Part shown: positions 56,526 to 64,000 of the stretch, one piece after another
Layout of the letters: each line of letters begins with the position of its first letter
Numbering within the stretch: the stretch's first letter is position 1
Assembly: GCA_030374805.1 (NCBI GenBank)
Contig: JARGSG010000094.1
Span: forward strand, 165,813-229,812
DNA length: 64,000 bases
DNA from: Gracilaria gracilis
Lineage: Eukaryota > Rhodophyta > Florideophyceae > Gracilariales > Gracilariaceae
Direction of reading: 5' to 3'
Program-made: the position numbers and the translations under genes
The notes under the pieces: model-generated
The model's input: only the letters and a program-made list of their open reading frames with translations
What the model was told of the DNA's origin: nothing
The model's database searches: none

Positions 56526-57211
56526 ACTACTTAGCATACGAGACAAGTTTTTTGCTTGATATTGTTGCACAACTTGAGCCGATGGGCGCTAACATGTGGG
56601 CGCGTGTAGCTCAAAAGTAAAACCGCCAAGCACAAATTGACGAACTTTAAGAGCGTAATGCGGATAGCTTGGAAGACAAGTTTGACCGTCTAGTTCACGT
56701 CCGAAAAAAGACAGGTGACCCTTTATGTCCTTCAATGGTACAACGCGCAAAACATATCAATCGAGACATACAAGCGAAAGTAATGGCCGCTGTTCTCGGC
56801 CCACATGATGATAATGGTAATCCTTCGGCAGCAGAGTTGCAAAATGCTCGTGAAACAATCGGCGTAATGGGCGAAAGAAAAAACAAACGAAGTATTGGGC
56901 CTACCAGTCTTCCTGTAGTAAACAAATTCCAACAACAAATACTGTAGCAAATGGAACAGACGTCTCAAAGTATTTCCGACATGGTTAAATGGCTCACAGC
57001 TCCAAATAAGGAAATGAAACATGGAACAAAATGCCCTAGTGACAGTACTGGCAATATTTGGAATATCATTCGCGAAAAGATGCAAGCTTGTAATACCATT
57101 AATCTTCAAAACACAGCCTCCCTTTTTCGCCAAGAGGTGCAAGCTGCTCTCGCAGAACTGCTGAAAAGTAATGATCTCACTGCAGCAGAATCCGGTTCAA
57201 AACTCGAGTGA
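56526..57211 (+). pseudogene. Myb/SANT-like (DUF6818-like) protein relic
   Basis: The coding-like frame 56582-57211 reads through three stops: TAA 56618-56620, TAA 56648-56650 and TAG 56945-56947. A one-base loss near 56580 joins it to an upstream piece (LLDIVAQLE). The restored order of motifs is a helix LLDIV, then GANMWARVAQ, SLEDKFDRLVHVRKKTGDP, and CPSMVQRAKHINRDI. This pattern (W, then Lys-Phe-x-x-Leu, then K-x-TGDP-x-CP, then RAK) is that of a Myb/SANT-like family found in many copies in red algae and oomycetes and often linked to mobile elements. A Gln/Glu-rich helical tail follows. Other members bind DNA or are presumed to; this copy is dead. Confidence 0.65.
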
Positions 57212-57399
57212 TCACATTTGCAAGCAAGATCAACTGCAGTATACGCTTCGAATCTGATTATGTCCCATGGTTCGAGTGCGAAGATTCATCATGCGGCAGC
57301 AAACCGAAATGATGTCGAATCTTCTAGCGGAATCGCCGGGTAGTACAGACTGCAACCTTCTGAACGGGAGTTTTAGTGCGCCGACTCCCCATTCTGCCG

Positions 57400-58306
57400 T
57401 TTGACGCCTAGATGCGTACACCGACTGTAAAAGGACATCTATAATGTCCATCAGTGTGGGGCAAAGCCGGGAACGGAAGGAAAAAAAAACAAACCGCGCC
57501 AGCGGCTACGCACCCAAGGTGTTCAGCCTTGCTTCCTAGTGGGGCAGAGCAGTGGCAGAACCCTCCGATGAGGCCGACACGTGCCGGGCGTAACTCCGGA
57601 CGGCCTCTTCCTGACTTACAGACGGAGGTTTGGGGTAGCAATCGGGGTGCCAACAGGATGGATTCCACTGGGTGTGGCGTATCCCGTAGCAAAAGGTACG
57701 AGATAGAAGGTAGCAAAATGAGCCGCACTGCGGAGCACAGACTCGTGAGGGCTGGAAATAATCCCGAGACAAAAAGGGGCAAACCTGTACAACAGGGCGA
57801 AGTGTAACGAAGCCGTAAGACGGGAAAACAGAAAGAGTGTATGAAAGAATGATAAATAAGAGGCCGTAACGACTATTCGGTGCTTCTCGGTGACGGAGGT
57901 GGATAACTTGTCCGGATAAGCGGCGGTATTCTCCGGGAATGGGGCAAAAGACCGTGCGCAAGCGGAACTCAAGCTAGAGCCAAGGCCTCGTTGAGGTTTA
58001 CTTCCCGTACAGTGGCGGCAAGTGCCGCCACTTATATACGGCTGACAAATATCACTAAAATATCTAAGTACCCGGCACGCCGGCCAACACTACCCACGTG
58101 TACCTCCGTGGCACACTTGCAACGGCGCATCCGGTAATCGGGCGCGGGCACACACGTGTCGCCCCAATCCTACCCTTCATAGGCGGATCCCTAATCCGGG
58201 CCAAATAGGCAAATAGACTTCATAATAGTAGAAAGTTCAGCCGAAAATAACAACGGATATATGAGTGGCATCCCCCTCAGTCCCTGCCAAGGGCAATTGC
58301 TCTACA
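57400..58306 (-). repeat. 3' LTR of element 2 (outer edge uncertain)
   Basis: The inner edge is set by attgctctaca followed directly by the polypurine tract tctcccccttctc, matching attgctccaca-tctccccctcctta in element 1. The rest of the LTR is not similar to the LTR of element 1 in any extended way. Confidence 0.6.
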
Positions 58307-58319
58307 TCTCCCCCTTCTC
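58307..58319 (-). promoter_or_regulatory. Polypurine tract of element 2
   Basis: gagaagggggaga on the minus strand, directly before the LTR. Similar tracts recur inside the element near 60241 (ccctccccctcatcag) and 61856 (ccctccccctcctcag). Confidence 0.65.
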
Positions 58320-58360
58320 AGGCTGAAACTTCCGACTCGTTCGGCTTCTCACCTCCCATC

Positions 58361-60157
58361 ATGGGCCTATATAATGCGGACTCCGGCGGTGAGCCTACCG
58401 ACCACTCGGACTCCAACAACTTGGCACTCGTACCATACTTGGCACCTTCGACTCTCATCGACACAGCGATGCCTACCAATAACAACGACACCTCCGGTAA
58501 TCCCGGCGCTCTCCCAGGTGGGACTGCGCGAATGACCGCTGCCGGACCGCGGTTCCTGTAGGTACCCTTGCCTCAATCGTCGGGGGCTTCCGCTTCCGGC
58601 GCGGCGTCCGTTGCGACAGCAGCGACTCCGGATCCAGCTCCCGTGTGGGATTGGTTCCATGCTAGCGTGCCGACAAATACGGGAGGATGGCCCAGTCTTG
58701 GGAGTCTCCGCGTACGCGATCCTCACCGCCATAGCGGCCTGTTTGCACAAGCCCCGTGGTTCAATGCCGAAGCCGTTCGGAATGAAGCGTTGATCAACTC
58801 CTACGCCATTGACGGTATCCTCCCCGGAGGGCTTCCCGTTAGCGTCGTCCGCTCATGGGACTGGCTCGCCCGTATCACGGTCCATCCAAATTGTCTCTGG
58901 TATACGAGAAGCGAGAGCCAGGCGTTCCCTCGCCGGGAGATTGTCCGCATTGGGTATGCGCGACATTTCCGGGCGCCGAACGAGCATCCGGTTCCGTCCT
59001 ATTACGGGTTTGACGTGGCCTACTACCGTACGTTCGGCGAGGTTGAGTACGGAGATCGACTGGCTGTTGCCTTCGACGAGATAGACCGCTATGCGGATGT
59101 CGTCCAGCCCCACCAGGATCTCATCCTGTGGGCTCGTCCGATTCTTCGGGCCGAGCTCCGGTACCTCCGCAAATCGTCGCGGCGCGAGTTCTTCGAAGGC
59201 CTCCGTCACGAGAGAAAGTGGCGATCCCGCTTCGGGATTCTGGTGCCGTACCAATGCTCTGAGGTTGAGCGAATCGCGGCGCGTTCTCGTCAAGGGCGAT
59301 ACGTTCCGCTGCCATCGTTCTGGCCTGCGGTCGAGGTCCGTCGAGGGTGCCATGTGGAGCTCCCCCCATGCCTGACATACGTCGGGTCGTACTACATGAA
59401 GAATCCGCCGCGCGGCCTTTGGAGCCTCCTTGCCACCGAATGGACTGTCCGTGTCGCGGCTTTCCTCCTCTGGGAGGCGTAAGATCATTACTGGCTTTGG
59501 TTTGTGCCGGAGATGATTCGCCGATCCATTCGGAATTTGGACCTCACCGATGTGCTCGGATCCGTCCGCAACGCGCGGGAAGTGGTGTCCTCGGTGGAGG
59601 TCACCGACGGTGTCGAGTGGGACTCCGTGTTTGCTAGTCAGGTCTCTGAGGGTATCCGTCGGGTTACAGACCGGTCTCCCGGACGCGACGTCAACGCTGG
59701 CGACTTTGTATACTTCGACCCATGGGAATGGGAGATAGTCACAGCCGCCGAGGCGCGGGAGCGGCGTCAGGTCGAGCGGAACATCCCAGAGGGCCATCCT
59801 CGTGGGTTCGTCTTCGTCGACGACGAGGAGGACGAGAGCCTTGATGAGGCAGGGAGCCCTATGGACCAGGGAGCGGACCAGCAGATCGACGTGATCGACG
59901 TAACCGGAGATGACGGCGGATCCGCTGATGCGGTAGTGCAGGGTACGCCCAACTCGGTTGGTGCGTGGCAGGCCTCCGCTTCTGCGGGCGGGGCCGGTTC
60001 GAGTACTGACCCCCAGGCGATCGTCATCCGCAGTTTCCTTCGCGGCATGGGTGTGCCCATGTCTGACACGGTGACCGACTTGGCGCAGCTGCAGGGCCTT
60101 GCGGCTCAGTGGTTCGCCCAAGGTCGTGGGTCCGGTTCCGGACCGTCCGGCGTGTGA
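58361..60157 (+). CDS. Antisense ORF protein of element 2
   Basis: The frame is open from 58265; the first in-frame ATG is at 58361. It runs 599 codons to 60157 with two nonsense codons, TAG 58559-58561 and TAA 59480-59482, and no frameshift. It aligns with the antisense protein of element 1: GGWPSLGSLRVRDP (element 1 RGWISLESLRFRRP), APWF, LPGGL, LILWARPILRAELRYL, GCHVELPPCLTYVG, DHYWLWFVP, F-x-Y-x-DP, GFVF-x-DD. The second nonsense codon stands where element 1 has Tyr (WDMYDHY), so it is a simple mutation. The N-terminal part is Ser/Thr/Pro/Gly-rich but lacks the Gln/Tyr-rich repeats of element 1. The C-terminal part is acidic, then Gly/Ser-rich. Family and function are unknown; conservation in two diverged elements argues for a real gene. 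Confidence 0.75.
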
Positions 60158-60445
60158 TCGAATTCCGTAGATCCCAATATCTCTTGGCCCTATCATTAAA
60201 TGTTTCCGGTTGCTACCGGCTTTTAGCAAATTCTCTTCATCCCTCCCCCTCATCAGGGGGCAGCACCCCGCGAGGGGCGCCTGTTCCTTATCTAAGGGAG
60301 GTATTCCGCTTGAAGCGGTAAATTCCTGTTCTTCGACTTCCTCTTCTTAGGCTTCTTCTTCGTCTTCTTCTTCTATTCCACTGTATAGTGGCTTGTCCGC
60401 AGAAGCGGCAAATGTTCCGCGTGAGCGGCGTAGCTAGTGTGGGCG

Positions 60446-61366
60446 CTAACCCACTTGGGCTTTGTCGAGCGAGTCCGGTGGCGGCGTGCCGGTCCTCCGG
60501 AGGTATTGAAGTACCTTCGAGCGAGGCAGGTGCTCGATAGGTTCCTGTGTGTCCTCCGCAGGGGGGTAGCCGTACCAACGGACTTGGTATACCAGCTCTC
60601 CAGTAGAGTCTTGGCCGTGCCTCACTATACGGTCCACTACGAACTCGCGTTCGTAGACACTCCGCTCTCGCGGCTTGACCAGTGAGTCCTCATCCCTGGC
60701 GGTCGAACAATCTTCCGTTGAGTGGCGGATTGCTCCTCCACTGTCGTGGCTTATGCGGGCGATTGCCTTCGACTTCCGTCTCATCGGCAATGCATCCTGT
60801 ATCCCAGGTCTCGGTTGCGCTCCCCAAGGAGGTTCTCGGAGAGTTACACTCTCTGGGGCGGGGTCTGAAGCCACTTGTTTGTGGAGCTGTTGCGGGGGCC
60901 CATCTGGGCGGACTGTGAGTTTCCGGTGTTCCGGCGAGATCGTCCCGATCGACGGGCGGCAATCCTCCGTACGGGGGTCTAGCGAGCGGTGCTCCGTCAC
61001 GTGCGTTGCTGACGGTTCGCCGCCCACAGCGGTGCGTGTGGCTCCAACCGTCGTGGTGCCGTGGTGAGCCGTCTCAATTACGGAACTACCGTTTTTTGAC
61101 GGCTCGTCACTCTCCGTGGCACGCGTGTGCCCATGGCGTGCACTGTCATGTGCATAGTCATCCTTCAAGGGAGGCGGTTTACCCACGGTGCGTGGCGCGT
61201 GTCGCGCCGTGCGCGCGTCCAACGTACTTGGCTTCTGTCCACCTAGAGTGGTGTCCACCTGTACTGGTATGGCCGCGTGCTCTGCCGTTCCGGCGCCGTC
61301 ATCAAATAAGTCGATTGCCCTTCCCAAGCTTGGGTCTGCTGTCACGGCACGGTCTCTCACAACCAA
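60446..61366 (-). CDS. Pol tail with chromodomain, element 2
   Basis: A 306-codon frame: a long hydrophilic, Arg/Pro/Thr-rich linker, then the chromodomain near the C-terminus with EREFVVDRIVRHG, ELVYQVRWYGYPPAED and EPIEHLPRSKVLQYLRR. Element 1 has the same end (LPRSK, then a Pro-rich tail finishing in AQVG or VQVG). The third cage-type aromatic, Trp in element 1 (DTWEP), is Gln here (DTQEP), so methyl-lysine binding may be weaker. No start codon is assigned; this is the C-terminus of the polyprotein. Confidence 0.75.
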   Translation of the reverse strand: MVVRDRAVTADPSLGRAIDLFDDGAGTAEHAAIPVQVDTTLGGQKPSTLDARTARHAPRTVGKPPPLKDDYAHDSARHGHTRATESDEPSKNGSSVIETAHHGTTTVGATRTAVGGEPSATHVTEHRSLDPRTEDCRPSIGTISPEHRKLTVRPDGPPQQLHKQVASDPAPESVTLREPPWGAQPRPGIQDALPMRRKSKAIARISHDSGGAIRHSTEDCSTARDEDSLVKPRERSVYEREFVVDRIVRHGQDSTGELVYQVRWYGYPPAEDTQEPIEHLPRSKVLQYLRRTGTPPPDSLDKAQVG

Positions 61367-61382
61367 TGTCTTTTCCGAGTAG

Positions 61383-61450
61383 TCGGTCTTCTCCGCTGAC
61401 GGGGCAACATTCGTCTCGGTCTTCTCCGCAGACGGGGCAACATTCGTCTC
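61383..61450. repeat. Short tandem repeat, about 33-bp unit
   Basis: Two copies of a unit containing cttctccgc-t/a-gacggggcaac followed by attcgtctcg, within the pol linker of element 2. Confidence 0.6.
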
Positions 61451-61980
61451 GTCTTCATTCCGCAGTGGCGGTGCGTCTCCGTGCGTGTTCCCGGACTTTG
61501 GGCTTTGAATAGCGCCGCTGCTGTTGCAGGCCTACGCGTCCTCCGTCAGTGACGGTATTGCGCCAGGGATACCTTCCACGTTGTGGGCCCGGGTGTTTCC
61601 GGATGCGCATCCCCGTCTGGGCGAAACATTTCTACGTAGGCAGTCCGCTTGCAGCGGCGAAGACGAAGGCGGTAACTCTGCATTCCCTGGCATTGGGTTC
61701 GTCAGCGGGGCGCTTACCGTCACACGTCCATTCGCTTCCCGTCTGCGACGGCAAGGCTTCACTCACTCCGTCCCCGGCGGTGCCTTGCGCGGGGTATGTA
61801 CTATCCGTTTGCGACGGCGTAGACTGCCAAGCAGCAGTGTAACTAAAATGAGCGTTTCCCTCCCCCTCCTCAGCGGGAGCGGTGGGGCCCGGAGCGATAA
61901 TCCCAGTAGTGGGCGCGACGCGTGTGTGCACATACGCGTCTTGCCCAACTTTGGGGGTATGTTCCGCTTCTATAAAAAGG

Positions 61981-64000
61981 TCAGCCAAGCCGCGCGTTGC
62001 GGTGTGGTAGAATTGACAGGCCGGGTGGGCTAGTATCCGATATTGTCGGTCCTTGATGACCTTTGTGTACGGGAGGTTCTGGCGATGGTGCCGGCGGTAA
62101 CGCGATCACGCGAGAGGCGTTCGTGCTCTCCCTTGATGTTAAGGACAACCGTAGTATCGGTGACAGAGATGACCCTGTAGGGGCCGTCCGCGATCGGAGG
62201 AAAGCTTGTGCCGTTTTTCTTTTTCCCAGATTGTAGTATTCTTTCCGGAGAAAGACATAGCCCCCTTCCTTGATCGGTGGGGCCTTCTTTCGCAGACGTG
62301 CGTCGAAATTCCGCTTGTAGGCGGCTTGCGCCTTAGCGATTTGCTGCCCAACTACGGGAGTAATTTGTTTCCAGCCAGCGCTTCCAGGCGTCCCTGTATA
62401 GGCGGGGTGAAGGGAATTTATCCAGCGTAGGTTGGGGCTCGACAGCCACCGATGGTGGAACCACGTGATAAGACCAGTTTCGAACGGAGAGATCTGGGTA
62501 GTGCGATGTACCTGCGTATTGTAGGCATAGGTCACCGCATCGGTGTAGAGATCCCATTCCGACGGGTGGTCGGCGACAAAGGTTCGCAGCGCATTCAGCA
62601 TGGTGCGATTGAAGCGCTCCACCCTGGCCGTTACTTTGCGGATGGTAGGTCGTAGTAAACCAGTTCTTAATGTCCAGTATTCGACACACGTCCCTGGAAG
62701 AACTTCGCAGAGAATTGCGACCCATTATCCGATAGTAAATCAAATCGGCGGTCCGTAGACAAACACCCAGTGGGTTACGAACGCTTGCGCGACCGCACTG
62801 GCGGTGATCTTCGTCAGCGAAACTGTCCGCACGAGCTTCGAAAAGCGGTCGGTTATGACGAGTAGAAACCGATTACCTCGGCGAGTCCGAATAAACTCAC
62901 CGAGTATGTCAATCGCCACGAACTCAAGTGGGGCCCTTGCGGGGAAGAGTACCAACTGTTTGGAGTATTTCCGCAGTTTGACGCGGATCTTTGCACAACC
63001 AGAGCATCCACGAGCAGTGGCGTACGCATCGAATGCCCATAGCTGGGCCAATAGAAGTCCCTCCTGAGGGTGTAGTACAACTTCTTTCCACCAGGGTGGG
63101 CCGACAACTTCGCGTAATGCGACAAATGCAAGACTCGAGATTGAAGCGAGTGAGGTACCACAATCTGTGGTCGGTCAGTAACCTTTCGAACCAAGAATCC
63201 TTGGTCGTTCATGACAAAAGGCAGTTGAGCTCCACCGTTCAGACGGGCACGCACCCTACTGCAGAACGGGTCCGTATACTGTTCCCGGATCAGTTCTTCC
63301 GGTGTTATCGGCACGAATGATCCCGGTACTGGGTCCATATCTGAAACGGCTAAGACAGCGTCATAGACGTCCCATCCCTCCGAATCTTTGTCTTCGTCGT
63401 CTTCCATGAAGAAACAGGGTATTTCCAGATCATCGACTGGCTCAGCTTCGGCCGCAGTCGGTAAGCGGGAAAGTGCATCAGCCTGAGTGTTCAGGATTCC
63501 CTTCTTGTACTGCACGTCGAAGTCGAACTCCGATAATCTTAGCCTCCACCGCATCAAGCGGCCAGAAGGCTCCGCAATCGAGAGAAGCCATCGCAGAGCC
63601 GAATGGTCGGTATGGACGGTAAAATGTCCTCCCATGAGGTACGGTCGCAGCGTCTGGAGAGCCCAGACTACTGCTAAGCATTCTTCCTCGGGTGCCGAGT
63701 AATTACTTTCATGAACGTTAAGGCTTCGAGACCAAAAACCAATTGGAAGTCGTTTGCTACTCTCCGTGGTCTGAAACAGGGCACAGCCGATCTGGAAATT
63801 GCTGGCATCCGTATCGATGGCATAGGGCAATCCGAGTTTCGGTAGGGAAAGAATTGGCGGCGAAGTTACTGCATCTATGAGCGATGAGAATGCCGTTGCC
63901 TTACGGTCATCGAATGGTTCCAGTTTCACTGGCTGTCTTTTTCGCAAGAGTTCATTCAATGGAGCTGCTATATCCGCGAAGTGCGGAATAAAACGGCGGT
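61981..64000 (-). pseudogene. Element 2 pol relic (RT end, RNase H, integrase)
   Basis: From the window end: the RT thumb and RNase H in frame 63959-62853 (AIDTDASNFQIGCALFQ, ECLAVVWALQTLRPYL, VHTDHSALRWLL, TQADALSRL). The integrase finger begins there (LSHYAKLSAHPGGKKL). Then a frameshift near 63045 leads to CSGCAKIRVKL and FVAIDILGEFIRT (first catalytic Asp). Another near 62750 leads to the second Asp region and TTYHPQSNGQ. Another near 62620 leads to VERFNRTMLNALRTF (the catalytic Glu). A further shift near 62230 damages the C-terminal module (YVFLRKEYYN is still readable). At least four frameshifts in 2 kb make this pol inactive. Confidence 0.85.

Larger units (their letters stand above)
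57400..64000 (-). mobile_element. Ty3/gypsy chromovirus, element 2 (cut by window end)
   Basis: Minus-strand order: end of RT, RNase H, integrase, tail, chromodomain. Then comes a plus-strand antisense ORF, a polypurine tract and a 3' LTR. The plan is identical to element 1, with clearly diverged sequence. Gag, protease and most of RT lie beyond 64000. The outer LTR edge is not defined because the other LTR is outside the window; it should be around 57.3-57.5 kb if the length is like that of element 1. Confidence 0.85.

Noticed and set aside
58853-60253. Minus-strand ORF of 466 codons over the element 2 antisense gene
   Set aside because: It mirrors the plus-strand frame in GC-rich DNA. The matching stretch in element 1 is cut by several stops on that strand, so it is not conserved.

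Overview
The window looks like nuclear DNA of an intron-poor eukaryote, most likely a red alga (florideophyte type, Chondrus-like). The reasons are a TIR-NB-ARC-WD40 receptor-like gene, single-exon secreted protein genes, a relic of a Myb/SANT-like (DUF6818-like) family seen in red algae and oomycetes, and a dense mix of Ty3/gypsy chromoviruses, Ty1/copia and DDE transposons. The species call is inference; an oomycete-like stramenopile is the main alternative. There is no bacterial operon structure and no convincing tRNA, rRNA or CRISPR.

Layout. 0-14 kb is a graveyard of mobile elements: an unidentified minus-strand ORF (22-729), a decayed Ty3/gypsy element (1342-4310, minus), a decayed Ty1/copia element with its 3' LTR (6160-11021, minus), and a DDE DNA transposon with terminal inverted repeats (11927-14013). 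14.4-26.6 kb is one nearly complete Ty3/gypsy chromovirus, here called element 1 (14402-26593, minus). It has two 997-bp LTRs, gag, pol and a chromodomain, plus a 637-codon ORF on the opposite strand between the chromodomain and the 3' LTR. 26.6-38 kb holds a MITE, a minisatellite, a recently expanded Cys-repeat membrane protein gene, a broken WD40 copy, a secreted Cys-rich protein gene and long stretches without a gene. 38.3-42.5 kb is the TIR-NB-ARC-WD40 gene (minus), whose reading frame changes twice. 45.5-55.4 kb holds a truncated copia LTR copy, a short ankyrin gene, a secreted protein gene, a second MITE and a secreted beta-propeller protein gene of a mainly prokaryotic family. 56.5 kb to the end holds a Myb/SANT-like relic and a second chromovirus, element 2 (minus, cut by the window end), with the same kind of antisense ORF.

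The most notable observation is the antisense ORF. The two elements differ clearly in LTR and pol sequence, yet both carry a homologous plus-strand reading frame of about 600-640 codons in the same place and orientation. In both copies the frame is free of frameshifts and broken only by nonsense codons, whereas pol in element 2 has several frameshifts over a similar length. It looks like a real, selected gene of this retrotransposon lineage; its function is unknown. A second theme is a small family of WD40-type receptor genes: one long gene and at least one degenerate copy nearby.
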